Shown: positions 21,804 to 35,546 of the stretch, one piece after another
Layout: each line of letters starts with the position of its first letter
How positions within the stretch are numbered: position 1 is the first letter of the stretch
NCBI GenBank assembly: GCA_030704615.1
Contig: CM060731.1
Coordinates: forward strand, 81,946,756 to 82,010,755
Origin: Takakia lepidozioides
Lineage: Eukaryota; Streptophyta; Takakiopsida; Takakiales; Takakiaceae
DNA: 64,000 bases
Reading direction: 5' to 3'
Program-made: the position numbers and the translations under genes
The notes under the pieces: generated by a model
Seen by the model: only the letters and a program-made list of their open reading frames with translations
Told to the model about the DNA's origin: nothing
Database searches by the model: none

Positions 21804-23200
21804 TGACAGGTAGCCCTACCTTTTGTGACAGTTTTTTTTTTTTTTTTACTTTCACTGTGACAGACAACTTCGAGAAAATGCCTTTCACATGACAGGTTGA
21901 CAGATTTTTGACCTTTCACACAATTTTATCATATGAAATTAAAACAAAAATTGAAAAGAAGTGTGAATTTCTTACAACTACAATTAGTGAAGCTCCAGTC
22001 CGTGAATACATATGATATTGTCTTTACTATTTTCATGGGTTCCAACCCAAACATGTAGCATTCGTACCACTTATTCTCTAACTATAAGACTTTAGCATTT
22101 TTAACCTCGTCATACGCCCAAGCCTCTCTTCTTTGAGAGATATTTTCTTGGCTTATCAATGAGCTAGGAAATACAACATGCCAGATGATTGTAAGTTTGT
22201 AAGTAAAGATTTAGTTTTCCCATATCATCTTCGATTTTTAGACTCCCCCCCTGCAGGGTGTTCCCCTTTCGATATGCTCTTACGGCCTTCTTGGAGGTTA
22301 TTTTTTCCTCCCTCTGATCTGCTTTATACGTACCTTTTTTAATAAAGTACCCAGGGCCACTGTCCACTGTTCTCTTAATTGTTTTTAAAAAAAAATCATG
22401 CAGGATGGCAGCGTGGGTGCAGTTGTTTGAATATGGCACCTCCTCCACAACAAATGCTTTTGAAATAGGATCAGGAGATGGACTCAAGAAGAATTTTTTT
22501 GGCACTGCTGTGGGCTGCGGGTACCCCTGTAAGGGAGAACAAGTCAAACAGGCACTACATGTTTTGAACCAGCAATTCATTTTGGCCGCCAAACTCCAAT
22601 ACTTAATTGTGCATTTTACAAGGGTGTATCAAGAGTGACGACCCTAAACAGGAAAGCAAGTGCATGCCCACATTATCCAAAATGGATTCGAGCCAAATAT
22701 CCGTCTACGCAACACCCTTGTCCAAAAAAAGAAAAAAAAGAAAAAGAAAATCAAGAATGGAGGCTAGAGCACGCATAGGAAACAAAGAGGGAGAGCCTAC
22801 TTAGAGGTTTAAGGCTTGAAACACAAAAAAGAAGGGCTGGCAGTGCCTTGGTGAGGCTCCCCTAGGTGGAACTAGTAAGATCAACAATAACTACTAACAA
22901 TTTGTACCTTTTTAGCCTCTCCTAGGTGGACTTACTAATAAAATTACTAATAACTATCAGTAATCTCTGGTAGATTCTCTATTCATAACTTGTACCTTTC
23001 AGGCTTTGTGAGCCTCTCCTAGGTGGACTTAGTAATAAAATTATCCCTAATTATCAGAAATTTCTGCCATTCTTTTGACAGGCTATTTTTGTTTTTGACT
23101 TCCACTGTGACAGGCATTTTTTTCTCATTGCCTTTCTTTTGACAGGCTCATTTTTTTTTGGCCTTTTTTTGCCTGTCAAATGCCTTGTGACAGGTGCAAA
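21804..23200. mobile_element. Possible non-autonomous DNA transposon with TGACAGG-type subterminal motifs
   Basis: GACAGG/GACAG motifs cluster at 21806-21905 (at least five) and again at 23078-23195 (at least four plus an inverted CCTGTCAAATG), with little in between. Three direct copies of CCTAGGTGGACTTA-like sequence lie at about 22862, 22920 and 23016. A frame at 22164-22592 on the minus strand has no known motif. Termini and target duplication are not resolved, so the element call is tentative. Confidence 0.35.
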
Positions 23201-24631
23201 AATCAGCCTTGACTGAGACGGGCCGACGTCCGGGAAATAATTTCAGTTGAACCAGCCAGTAGCCGCTCATTCCCAGCAGCAATCGGCTTGGAGACAGTAC
23301 TTATTACCAAACTCACCTGCGTAAGAAGCTCGTCATCGTAATTGCCATGCTTTCACTCCTGTAGCAAATGATGTGTGAAACAGCCTCATCCAACTTGTCT
23401 GAGACCACGGCACCTTTTCAAACTGCCTCATTACCTAGCCTTCTGAGAACGAGAGAGGCAACTGATTCGGAATCCGGGTAACTTAAGTAAATAGGATGAG
23501 CATACTCAAAATTGCACATAAGTGCTACAGACAACCAATTGGGAAGTTAAGGACAAAGTCTGAAACCTACTTGGAATGTATGGGCCTTGCAAGGTATAGG
23601 GTGATCCCTTCGAAACAGCCCTTTGGAACTCACGACTGGTAAATATGTGCACGAATGCTGTGATGGCATTGATTCTACTCACCTAAATATTCTCTAGCTA
23701 TGAATGAAGTTGGATGACCATTAGGATGAAGCCAGGATGACGAGCTGGTGTATCTATGATAAATAAAGTGCAAAGGTGTGTAAGAGCTCTAGATGAAGTC
23801 GTGTGACTAACCCGCAAGGAGGGGATGATGCCAGATCGCATGACTAGAATCTTGGTGGAGACGGTTGACCAGATTTTCTGTCCCCTGAATGGACGAAACA
23901 TTCTCTGCAGGTACTGGGGATAGGGAAAAGCTGCACAGCTATGGCGGTGCTATCTGCTCTGCGAAAGTCGTGTCATCATTTAAGGCTTAAAGAAGGGGCG
24001 ACAGTGGCCCTCAGATTTTAGTAGCGGGAAAAAAAGATTGATTATGCTTTCTCAAAAGAGAAATAATAAATGTTTCTCAAGTCTCAAATCTGAAGTCTCA
24101 ACATGGTTACTAATGCATTATGAATGACAACACAAAAATATCAACTATAAAAATGCACATTACGCAAGGACACCAATGTGGCTACAACCTCCCATAGTCT
24201 ATAAAACTCTCGTTCTTCCTACTATCCACAACGGCCAATGTCAGCTCACCACCGGTGCAAAATCACCAACAACTTGTTTGTGTTCCTCATCGGTCGCATT
24301 TGTCTTTCCAATTGCTCCCATCAGTCTTCACAGTCCCATTGTATCATAGTCGGCATCTTCATAGCCATTTCATGAGGTTCATAGTTCGTACAATAAGATT
24401 TCCATTGGGCCGCACGGGTATATGTGTGTATTGGCACAAGATTACATAAGACAGTCCCACATCTTTGAGATATGATTCACCAATGTTACAGTCTAGTGCA
24501 GGCCGAGTGTCATATTTCTGAGCTAACATTTGTGACAGTAACCACTGGAAAAGCATCACTTCATTTGAGAGGGTGTCCACACAACATGCAATCATTGTAT
24601 TTGAGCGCACCACTCCAAGGGCTTTCCAGCT
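23201..24631. other. Intergenic, downstream of ABCC
   Basis: No gene recognised. It contains the 3' flank of the ABCC gene on the minus strand. Short frames (for example 23698-23901) lack protein features. Confidence 0.45.
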
Positions 24632-27600
24632 CTACAAGATATCCGAAGGATGATGGGAGTTGGACCAGTACTCAGCAACCAGTTTGGCAAACAATGAGGA
24701 ACTATTCTCCAATAGCTTCGTAGGTTGGTCAAACTCTGCCAACATCCCTGCAACCAAAATCCCACCATAGCAAGCAATCAACAGACAAATCAACCTGTAC
24801 ACATACCCAGAGCTGTACAAGAGTATCCTTGGGAATGATTTTTTTAACTAGCTGGCCTTGAGTTCATCAAGGTGTCAGGTTAGATACAGTTTTCCCGACT
24901 TTTAAGATGACATCATAACAAGAGAGCAGAAATTCAAGTGAGAACAAGTTAGTGGACGGCACATTGTCATACCATCATGCAGGGCTAGAACCATGTCGCT
25001 ATCGACCACGGTTGGGATGCGATGAGCCACCGTTATGACTGTACAATGAGAAAATTCCTGGCGGATGATTCGCTGGAGGATTGCATCGGTGGTATTATCA
25101 ATGGATGCTGTAGCTTCATCCAGCACCAATATGCGGCTGTGCTTCAGAAGTGCACGGCCCAAACAGAAGAGCTGCCGCTGCCCTACGCTCCAATTCTCTC
25201 CATCATCTCCCACTGAAAAGCTCCCCAATAAACCACAATGACAAGAATATCAGCATGATTTCTTTGGCACTGCACTAGGTGAGGGAGAAATGAAATGAAA
25301 TGGTGCTTTATAACATCCGAGAAAGCAGACAGCAAGACAGATTACTGCATCTCAGAGAGGCCCAAAGAGAGTGGTATACTACAAAAGACTGACCGCACCT
25401 GGAGCATCAAGAAGCTCCAGTTTCTCTCGAATGCTATCACCCAGCTGACATTTGTCCAATGCCTGCAATCCATACACAATTAAGAAAGAGCGAAACTTTA
25501 TCATGTTCACAACGGGGCCACGAGTGCCCATGGGACATGGTAGAACAAACCAAGTTTGTGTGCGCTGTGTGAGAAATGAAATGGTACTTTATGTGAGAGA
25601 AGGGATTTATTACGTCCATGGGAGGCCCAGAGGAGGTCCATGGGACAGAGTAGACCAAATGGAAAATCAAAGCCCCAAAACTTGCAGAGACGAACTGCCT
25701 TGAGAGAGAGTACTATGTACGAAAGAAAAAAATTCAGTCGGAGTGGTAACAGCTTTTCTCCTCATCTACATGTACAATATACATACATGCTTATTACATC
25801 TCGTAACACATAACAGAAGAGCTTGCACTCTAGTTTGAGCTGATGAAGATATTCCTATGCTCCAAACTAGTATGATTTGCATGGATGTATTTAGCTCCAG
25901 AAAAGCGAACATACACACCTCCCAGATTTCAACATCAGAGTGTTGGGCAAGAGGATCCAGATTGAATCGAACAGACCCTCGAAACAGGGTGGGCTCCTGC
26001 GGGATGATGCCCAAGCTTGACCGCACATCATGTAATCCAAGGGTGGTTATATCCAAGTTGTCTATCAAGATCTTTCCACCAGCTGGCTCCACTAGGCGGA
26101 AGAGAACGCTGATGAGGGTGGATTTGCCACTACCAGTGCGGCCCACAATCCCGACTCTTTGACCCCCTTCAAAAGTACATGTAATTCCCCGCAGCACTAG
26201 AGGGGTATTTGGCCTATAGCGAACCTGTTTCAGGGGATGAAAAGCTTTCAATTATTCACAAGATGCAGATTTCCATTACAATCACACTTTCTAGACTTTT
26301 GGATACAACTGCATCATAAACAGACAGAGAAATACAGACAAAGACACTACACAAAGGCTGAGGAGCAGGTGGATTTCGAGATGATAGCTCAATTTTAGGA
26401 CCAGGACGGATGCCTTGGGAGAGTTGACAGAGAGAAACAAAAGTAAAGATCTGGGAGGACCAATAACCCACCTGCAAGTTTCGAAGCTCCACTTTGCCCA
26501 AGCTGGGCCAATGGGATGGAGGCCGTCTGTCTTCAATGACAGCTGGAGCCTCACTTACAAGATGCATATATTGCTTGATTCGCTCCACAGAGATGATAAC
26601 ATTAGCCAGAGTGCACTGATTTTGGACAGCAAAAACCTGGGAGGTGTTCAAAGAGAGCCCGTAGCTGATTGCCAGCCCCGCAAACCCTGCAAGAACACCC
26701 CAGAGATGATAAGCTCTCAACTTTGCAGTTCAGCTCCGGGTAACAGTGTGCACACTTGATCCCACTTTAGGCAGTGATAGTTGGACAACTTTGCTACATT
26801 GTCGAGATAGCAACCACACCACATCCTGTCCTGGCAGCTTGTGCTTAGCACCAGTGCAACCCCTTAGACCCTGCATATCTCCTCTCGGTGGCTCTCAAGT
26901 TTCACCAACTTGGCTTCTATACTCTACTCTCTGTCTCAAAAACTTTGACCCACAACTCTTCTTCCTTTTTGGCCTGTTTCATTCAATCTTACTGCCTCTT
27001 CTTTCAACACCAAACAGCAAGGAAAATTCCGCTTCTACACACTACGCACCTGGATCGACTTGGCCCTCAGGCAAAAGCACAATCACAAGAGCAGATGCGC
27101 AGAGAACAGTAGCTGACAGAATCTCCAAGCGCTGAATGAGCCACTCGTTCGCGGCAAAACTGTGAAAGAAGGGACTAGCATTGGCATCAATAAGCTGCAA
27201 ATTAATCCGGGCAAAAGCATCCTCCCTCTTGAATGCACGGATTGTGGCTGCTCCAGCAATTGCCTCACCAATATGGTGCACGATGGGTGACTTCGTTGTG
27301 CCATTTATCCGCATCAGCTCTCGTGCCGATGTCAGATAATAATCCTGTTCCAGCACATCCAAAATATAACTCAGAACTAATGTTTGACAAGATTGTGAAG
27401 AGCCATCTATCACCACCTCCAAAGGCATCACTGTCGAAACACACTCTGCTCTTTTCTGCTCTACCTCCCTTTCTTTAGCTTTTCTTTCAATCTATGCCCA
27501 TAATTGGACCTAGGAACCGGGAACCTTGAAATAAAAAGTCTGAATGCCTTCAGTAATTATAGACCACACCCTGCTTTCTGCAGAATTGTTCACACCTCTC

Positions 27601-30600
27601 CATATTGGCATGGTTTAATTGCCAGGGGTTCAACCCCTATCCTGTCCGAAAGAGACTAAACACTTCCTCCATTCAACCATTTCAAATGCCTCTACTCAAC
27701 TGTGCACACTATGTTGTTCCCAACAATGCAAACTCTCAAACATGCTGCAAACAGTTTGAGAAAAACAAGAAGGGTAAGAGCTGTTGCACCTGAAGCCGCC
27801 TGTTTATGTAGATCATGGGAATGATAATGATCACAACTTGCCATGTCACCAAAGCAGTAACTGCAAGGCTACTCAGCGCATTCAAGACGGCTGACATTGA
27901 GAAGCCGAAAGCAAATGGCACATCCATGTCCACTATGGCTAAGTCGGAAGATATCTGCAACATGTATTTCCCAGTCTGTATATGTCAGCTCTATCTAACT
28001 CTGTTTTTAGGTATATGCTTCCACAACAGCTTCATAATCACCTCGCTCTCCACCATAGTTCACAGGGAAAAAGGTTCTGTTCTTTATTAGTTCCTTTTTC
28101 ATCTCTCTACTGCATAATCCAAAAAGTTTTATGTGCAACACACATGGGTTTTGAGACAGATAACTCACAAGCACTCTCAAATTTTACAGAGACAATTTCC
28201 CCCACATCAGGGAGAGCCACATTATCATGCCCTCATACCTCTCAGGGAATCTTCTACAGCCCTCAGACTGGCCCCAGGAGCTTACGAGTTTCCTTGCAGA
28301 TGGTCTACAGACAGAAAGCAAGAGGCTACAATCTGTCCAGTGGCAGTGGAAGTAGAGCATCAGTTTTTCTTCTCCTGCCCTACACCTACGAGATCTGATC
28401 AAATTGTCTCTTTAGAGATTCCAATCTTCAGCAGAGGCCTTCTGCTTTGAAGAGCCCACGTGCCTTGTGGCCTACCAGATTGAGGCACCTCGTCTTCTGT
28501 GGACAATATGAAGTCTCTTTCCTTTGTTCTTTCATTCTCTCTCTTTCTGTGTGACTCTGTGGCCACAAGGCTATGGTAAACATCTGACTGACTCTGTCCC
28601 ATGGGCCCTTGGGGCATTGTGCACATCATAAGTTTTTCTTCTATCACAGGAGCGCCATAGAATTTTTTTTCGTTTCTTCTCTCTTTGACACACTATTTTG
28701 GTATTCTTTCATGTAGTTCATTTCATTTCTCAGTATCTTCTTTATAATCTGAACACCTAATAAATCTGTAGATACACAAGGACATTAGGGAAAGAAGACA
28801 GGCTATGATCAGTTCGAAATAGGGAGTAGGTGTCACCAAGATGCAGACATCATAAGTTCCAAATTTACCCGACTAAGAATCCTTCCGGTTGAAGTTGAAT
28901 CAAAAAATGCCATTGGGGCTTGAAACAGAGAATCCATTAGTGCTGAGAAGAATGACCGGGAAGCTGCAATTCCCATCATGGCGACAATTGCAGAACGAAA
29001 GATCACAAAAAACCCAGTGGAAATTGCTGTGCTGGAGTACACTGTAATTAATTTGGTCATGCTGGTTGCAGCATTCCCAACCTCAGACGCCATCCACCAG
29101 TTGGAGGCGATTTGTCCCCCTACAAACACACAGTGTGAAAGTACTGAAAGAGCCAAATAAGTGGCTCCATTAGCCTGTCTCAGGTAGTCCAAATATGCTC
29201 TTAGGCCAGGGTCTCCCGTCTCTTTTTCCTCCTGCTGGGTCAGCTGGATGTCCTTCGTAGCAGCCTCAGCTGCCTGGTTGCGATCCCCCTCTTTCTGTGA
29301 TCTACTTCTACTGGGCAACTTCATTGGTTGTTGATAATGAGGACTTGGGAAAGACATTGGAGCTGCAAGATCTTTGGAATCTGAGAGACCACCCATAGCT
29401 TCCTCATGAGCAATAACAAGTTCCTCAAAGGCAGTACCGGATTTGAGAACTTCGTCATAAGGACCTGCTTGCCATATCTCTCCATCTCTCATCAACTGTA
29501 GAACCAGAAAATCCCACTTCAGAATAACTGCTTTTATTGAGATGCATCAGCTCTCCCTCTTTCTCCTGCTCTCTGAAGGAATACAACCTAAATACAAAGG
29601 AGAATTTCCATTGGAAGGCTGTGGACACCCTCAACTTGAAAAGCAGGTATGAGAGAGACATAAAGAAAACCTCATATCAATCGCCTAGCAAATACGTAAT
29701 GAGTGTCGTAAAGACTCTCCTCAGTCAGGAAAGGAATGGGCAGGACTTTACCAGGATAAGATCAGTGGCTGGAAGGAACTCCACTTGATGAGTAACCAAA
29801 ATGACCGTTTTTTTGGCTAGAACGCCCATTATACAGTCCTACAACCGACACAACCCATCCCCGTGACTGCTAAGATAGGATTATAAAACAACTTGCAAAC
29901 ATACCAAATCTTCTTGTACTAAATGTCTCCCGTCACACATTCTAGGCCACATTTGTTTCTGAGAGCAGATGAAAGAAATCTACCAAGCCCACAAGAGTCC
30001 CAGAAAGCATCACAACTGAACTCATTGGAGACATGTACACAATTAACCCCACATAGCCTAGTGGCCATATGGGCTTCACTTAGCACCTTGCTCCTTTAGG
30101 GACTGACGAGGAAAGATTGTACTCATAAGACGTTGTTACTGACGAGGAAAGAAATAAACTTAATGAGTCAATATGTTTATATGACGTGAGGGATGTGCTA
30201 GCTGTGGTTCGGGCTTGTAATGTATCTGACCCTACGCCAGAAAGAAAAACTCTGTAATGCCAACATTTGGGGCGGAGGGTGAGGATGGAAGGAAAATGGG
30301 ACACAAGAGGATATCAAGTCTGAACCACGTCAACAAAAAGGGGGCCATTGGCATCCACTGTTTCCTTTAAGGAAATTGCACTTCATGGAAGTAGAACGAA
30401 AAGAAGCAAATATCATGCAGCCCAGTAGAACAGCACAGAGAGAACTAAAGATGCTTTATAACATCAAAATGGGAGACACAGAAAACAAGGAGAAATAATA
30501 TTCTTATGTCCCCAGGTGACCAAGAGTGTGTGAGAAAAGAAATGAAATGAAATGGCCGAGAGTGTGTGAGAGGAAGGATGGAATGTGTAAAGTAAACAAT

Positions 30601-33600
30601 GGTCACTTTGAGGGCTTACTCTGAGGTGTATTTCCAGCATTGGACCAATTGAAATTCTTGTATCTTTGGTTGGTCTTAAAATATACATAAACAGGGGGAC
30701 AAAGAAAAGAAATTACGAAAAGAAACCTTATAACATTCACAGATGCTAGGAAGGAAATGAAATGAAATGGTACTTTATACCGTCCGTGGGAATCTCAAAA
30801 AGCTTATGGGACAAGAGGAAGAAATGAAATGAAATGAAATGGTGCTTTATAACGTCCGCGGAAAGCTCGTAGAGCTTATGGGACAAAATGGAAGAAAACA
30901 TGAGAGAGGAACAAATCCAGAAACCACAATTAATGTTCTAGCGATTGTCTAAGGGTGAAGGCCTCGTGTAGGTAGGCTGCCAAGCATTTTTGATCCTCAT
31001 AGTGAAAGACATCAGTGAGAGTTTGGGTTCCACTGAATAAACTGAAGAAAGAAACAAGAAAGAGAGGGGCCACAAGAAGGAACTTTATAACATCCAAAAG
31101 AAGACCTAAGAGCTCATGGGAGAGTACCTTGAACAGGCTAGAACTGGTGTGAGCATCGACAGCGCTGAAGGGATCATCTAGCAGATAAATGTCAGCATCT
31201 TGGTACACAGCCCGAGCCAACTGAATTCGCTGCTTCTGCCCTCCACTCATATTAATCCCCCTCTCACCTATCTCTGTTTGATCCCCATAAGGAAAGCTTT
31301 CCAAATCCTTGTCCAATGCACAGGCTCGTAATGTCTGCTCATACTGGACTTTATTCATCTGCTGCCCAAACAAAATATTGTCCCGTATTGTTCCACTCTG
31401 AATCCACGCTGATTGAGCAACATATGCAATGCTTCCCGACATTCTTACCTGTAACAGCAGTGCCCCAAGTATATTAGTCTTGAAAACCACTCGAGGTAGC
31501 AGCAATAAAACAGAACAAACAAGAAAAGGTAAACTTATAAAACCAGTCCTTGGCCTATAGTGGGTGACATGGAAGCAATCAGGCAAGGAACGTAACAGCA
31601 ATGAGACAAGCGGATATAGACACCTATCTACGTACATTTAGAGGAACCATATGCAAACTTGCACCTGTGAATAGTTTTCATATGTGAGCAGTAGGGACCT
31701 GCTTGCAGCTGCAAGTTAAGAATGTACTCATAAGACGTTTGCCATAGCCTTGTGGCCATTGACCCCGCGCCCAGTTTGAGTGGAAACCAAAGGGACAGAA
31801 CCTACCTCTGTCAGGGGCTGACATTGGTAGTAAGACTTACCTTCATACAAAGAATTGATTCGGGTTTTCCAGATATCCTCTAGAAATCCCTTCACACAAG
31901 CATCAATCTGCTGTGTGCGACTTGCCCAAAAACTAGGCCTCAGAAGGGCCTGGGCTTTTGGCTCAGCCTCGAGACTTTCAAAGTTGGTAAACAGAGGTAC
32001 AGGCACAATTCTCTTGATAGATTGGAGGAGAGCTTCTCTCTGGTGAGAGTACCCCGGACAGTGACTCAGAAAATGAATATTGTCTTCGGGTAGCCCACAC
32101 GACGGGCAATTGCACTCTCCCTTTCCTCTCTGCTTCTGTTTACTGTTCAAAGGTAGGCTTCCTGCCCTGGGTTTAAATTTCAGTCTGGTGCCAAGAGTGG
32201 GTAGACCCTTGAGGTCATCCATGATATCCTCCCCCATGTCACAGACTGGAAACAGGTTCAGGGAAGTTTTCTGCCTAACTTCATTTGCATCAGACAATTT
32301 ACTGGTAACAGACATGGCTTTGGACACTACAGTCTCTAAGTCAGATTTATCCAGCAAGGTCAAGACTTGCCGGTCCAGATTCAGATCCTTGAGAATCTCT
32401 TCTACTCTCTTCAGCCAGGACTTAGCTGCAAGTATAAGAAGCAAGCGTAGAGGATCCGAAAGTTCAGTATTTACCACGCCAGACACTTTGGGAATCTCCC
32501 CGAGGATAGCAGAGAGGAGTGTAGACTTTCCTGAGCCAACTTCTCCACACACAGCCACATGCTCCCCATGCTTGACCTTCACATTTATGTTCCTGAGAGT
32601 GGGTTTTCTTGCATCAGGATCCCAACTCAGCACACCTCCCTCTATTTCAACAGCATATTCCGAGCTCTTCTGAGATTGTCTCACAACTGCATCATCTTGC
32701 AGCTCATCTTCTTGAAGGAACCGGCCTACCCGGGCGAGTGAGACTCGCACCTAACAGAACAAACAAGGTTTCAGGAAGTTATAAGGTGGGACTTAGTACA
32801 CAATGAGGATGTGATCAAGCTTTAGTGAACTAAATCCCAGTAGAATATAATGTTACAAATAAAACCTCACTTGAATAGTGATGCCAATCAAATCAGGAAC
32901 AATGCGAATAGGCTCCTGGACGATCCGTAGTGTAGCAAGTGCTGTAAACACATTGCTTGCCGTGAGAGGAGTGCCCAAAAACAAGCACGCAATGAATGTG
33001 GCTGTTGACACAAACACAGGTAAGAGCCAAAACAGCATGGAGTTGTAAGTCCTTCGAAACTGAACGGCTGATAGCCATTCGACCTCAACTTTTCGCAAGT
33101 TATCAATCTCCTTTCTGAATCTGTCCTCCCAGGCCTGCACATAAAAGTGCATAGATCATGAATGTCTTCAATGTTCGTGTATTAGTGATAAGGTTTGGCA
33201 GCACACCTTCAACTCTCATCTCCATGAATGAGAGAATCAGAAATGTCAGGCAAATAAGTCCATGGCTGAACAACATCTCCAAAAGCCATGAAATACACAT
33301 ACTCTTGGACCAGTCATGAAGTTCACATCCACACAGGGAGAGCAAAGCAAAAGCAGATCAGAGTGACAAAAAATACTCATTGATGGGGAGACAAATAGAA
33401 GGAAGAAACTTCATAATGTCCAGAGTGGACCCTGAGGACCCATGGAGTGAAGTGGCACAACCAAAAAATGACAGACAGAGACAATTCAGTTAGGCAATTG
33501 ACAGATTTTTGTTAAGAACCTTAGACATGAATGAACAATCATCTTGCAACAGCAAGAGATGAAATAAAACACAAGCAGAGAGACGTGCCATCAAACCAGG

Positions 33601-35546
33601 AGTCCCAATACCTGCAACTTGAGAATTTTCATGTTGTGGATGGCTTCAGTGGAGGCCCGTAACCGCGCATCTTGGGCAGCCATCAGATGGGTCTGACATC
33701 TCTGTTGAGCTTTTGCCATTGGAGTGTTTATAGACATGGCAATGAGTAAGACTCCAAGGGCTGCTAGGGTGGCCCAACCCACAGCATATGCCAGAATAAC
33801 CAGGGCAATGATGACCTGAACTCCAATGGCCCATACAAAATGCACCCAAAAGGAGAACTCGCCAATCCGATAAGCATCAACTGTCATATAATTGACAATC
33901 TCACCAGACGCATGTTTTTGCCTTCCTGTAACATGGCAACTCCTTACAAAGTTAAGACAAGCTGGGAATAAGACAGATTGGAGGGGAAAGGGACATAGCA
34001 GAAGAAGAAATAAAAAGACAATAAATCCTTGAGGACTCTCTCAAATCTAAAATAGAGCAAGACTTGGATATGATGACAGAGATCCACACCCACCCCCACC
34101 CCCCCAAAATAATGTGCTCTGTTAACATTGATGGTCAATGGCAATATGGTATTGGGGAGGGGATGGAGGATAGTCAAATACTTAACCATTTCACCCTACT
34201 TCCCTTATAAGATTTTTCTTCTAAGAAGAAAACTAGGGAACAGGTTCACCAAGTATGAACTGCAGGCAGTTGCAGTAAATTACAAAGCTTACAGTGCTGA
34301 CCTATCCCAGGTGGGGTTGAAGTCCAAAAGCAGTATACTAACTGGTGCAGTCAACCTGACCTGTGCTAGACAGTCGTAGCTCTTTCTGGTAGATGGCCGC
34401 AATGAGGGCTGATCGGATCTGCACACCCACTCTCCGGCTACCAAAGTACCCCTGCCGCTGTGAGAGAGATTCTAGCATTTTGGCCAAAAATAGTCCAGCC
34501 ACCAGCACATAGCCCTCATACTTGAATGTCTGCTTCCCCCCTGTAAAATCTATGAAAAGCTTAAGGACGATGGGACCCATTGATAGTGTAGCAGATTTGA
34601 CGAGTGCAAAGACACCATTTAGAGCAAGTGGCTGCCAGAAGCATGATGACAGCGCCCAGAAGATTGAGAGGGGTCGGTCAGGATCCTGTGAGGCTTGATT
34701 AGCCAAGGCCCGAATAAATTTGTTGTAAGCTGTCTCAGCTTCATCCTCCTTGCCGAGACGTGGCATATCTGCTTGATTCAAAGGTCTACTGGAACCCAGT
34801 AATAGAAGGGGGTTAAGCCACAAAAAGCTCATGCGGCTCAAGAAACCAGCAGTCGCAAAGGGTGTAACATTTCTACCATCTTTTTTATTCCCACTCAAGG
34901 GGTCCCTCCCCTTGAGGAGAGGGTCGCGTAAGTTGTCAATTTCTATGACAGGATTATCTTCTCCCTTCACAGCGCAATAGAGTAGTAGACAACACACCGG
35001 CCAGGAAGCCATCCCAAGGACAGTTGAAACTGAAAGTCGGTGCTTATTGATTGAATCTAACAGCGCTGCAATGGCAGCAAATGTTCCTAATATGAATGTA
35101 TAAACACACCAACATCGGCTGAATATTGCAAACGGAGGTCTTCGCCTGAGTCTTAGTGTAAGAGCGAGACTTATCCAAGCAATCCCTTGCATTAGAAAGA
35201 AAACCCATTCTTGCATTGGGTAAATTACTCCCTCCCTGCTCCAACCATTGGCTATCTGCCATGTGGCAACTCCTAGATTCGCCAGACCCACTAAAGCAGT
35301 GAAGCATATGACAACCCCAGCGAAGATTGACCCCCTTCGCACATATCTCTGAGGCTCTGACCTAAAGGCATTCCAGCTGAAAGTAAGAAACAGAAGCAGA
35401 TCAATGCCGGAAATCATGGCATGTTGGGAGCATGGTGCAAGTACTACAGCCCCGAACCAAGCCATAGTGTCTGTTACCTCCCCCATAGGTGCGCATCTTT
35501 CTGTGCAAGTACTGTCTATGGAGGTCACTGGGTCGCCACAAAACAT
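24632..35546 (-). CDS. ABCC-type (MRP) full-length ABC transporter, 14 exons
   Basis: Exons on the minus strand: 34361-35546, 33612-33925, 32871-33134, 32475-32750, 31128-31448, 29752-29838, 28869-29495, 27790-27954, 27050-27344, 26472-26686, 25919-26224, 25399-25462, 24973-25212, 24632-24747. All have GT/AG borders and matching phases, giving 1491 residues, normal for plant ABCCs. Order: hydrophobic TMD0, first TMD, NBD1 (Walker A GEVGSGKS about 657, MSGGQ about 747, Walker [11 protein letters not shown] about 770), linker, second TMD, NBD2 (Walker A GRTGSGKS about 1278, signature ENWSVGQRQ about 1380, Walker [12 protein letters not shown] about 1403). Plant ABCCs use ATP to move glutathione conjugates, folates, phytate or metal-chelates across vacuolar or plasma membranes; the substrate is not predictable. 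The first in-frame ATG giving full length is at 35546, but the frame stays open upstream and an ATG at 35465 is also possible. No disabling change seen. Confidence 0.93.
25571..25655 (-). mobile_element. LINE 3'-end fragment with (CATTT)n tail, in ABCC intron
   Basis: GAAATGAAATGGTACTTTAT followed by ACGTCCATGGGAGGCCC matches the LINE end family at 30822 and 36540. A shorter copy lies at 25289-25335 (GAAATGAAATGAAATGGTGC then TTTATAAC). Both lie in introns between exons 11 and 13. Confidence 0.55.
28190..28640 (+). mobile_element. LINE 3' fragment in ABCC intron 7
   Basis: A plus-strand reading gives a LINE ORF2 C-terminal finger-like segment, [12 protein letters not shown] followed by [11 protein letters not shown]. 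It then has the same short GGCCACAAGGCTATGG sequence that ends the LINE piece at 31728-32470. It lies between the exons ending at 28869 and starting at 27954, opposite in orientation to the gene, and is spliced out. Confidence 0.5.
30822..31041 (-). mobile_element. LINE 3' end, copy 1, in ABCC intron 5
   Basis: Nearly identical to 36540-36761. On the minus strand it reads [20 protein letters not shown] then FTLRQSLEH and a stop. A 3' UTR follows, ending in (CATTT)n, seen on the plus strand as GAAATGAAATGAAATGG at 30822. Further tails at 30755-30821 and 30540 show repeated hits in the same intron. Its upstream break at 31041 fits 5' truncation typical of target-primed insertion. Confidence 0.7.
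31728..32470 (-). mobile_element. LINE ORF2 C-terminal fragment in ABCC intron 4
   Basis: On the minus strand the reading starts three bases past the exon 4 donor and stays open for about 245 codons. It contains the LINE zinc-binding finger [20 protein letters not shown] followed by [11 protein letters not shown], as at the C-terminus of plant non-LTR retrotransposon ORF2. It ends at 31728. It occupies most of the 1026-bp intron between 32475 and 31448. Because no stop lies between exon 4 and this piece, intron retention would produce a chimeric protein truncated within NBD1. Confidence 0.75.

Noticed and set aside
30930-31041. Additional ABCC exon ending FTLRQSLEH
   Set aside because: A near-identical copy lies outside the gene at 36653-36761 next to a LINE-type tail, and exons 5 and 6 join correctly without it.
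24632-35546. ABCC gene as a pseudogene because it is split over many frames
   Set aside because: All 14 pieces join at GT/AG borders with consistent phase and give a full-length protein with all nucleotide-binding motifs.
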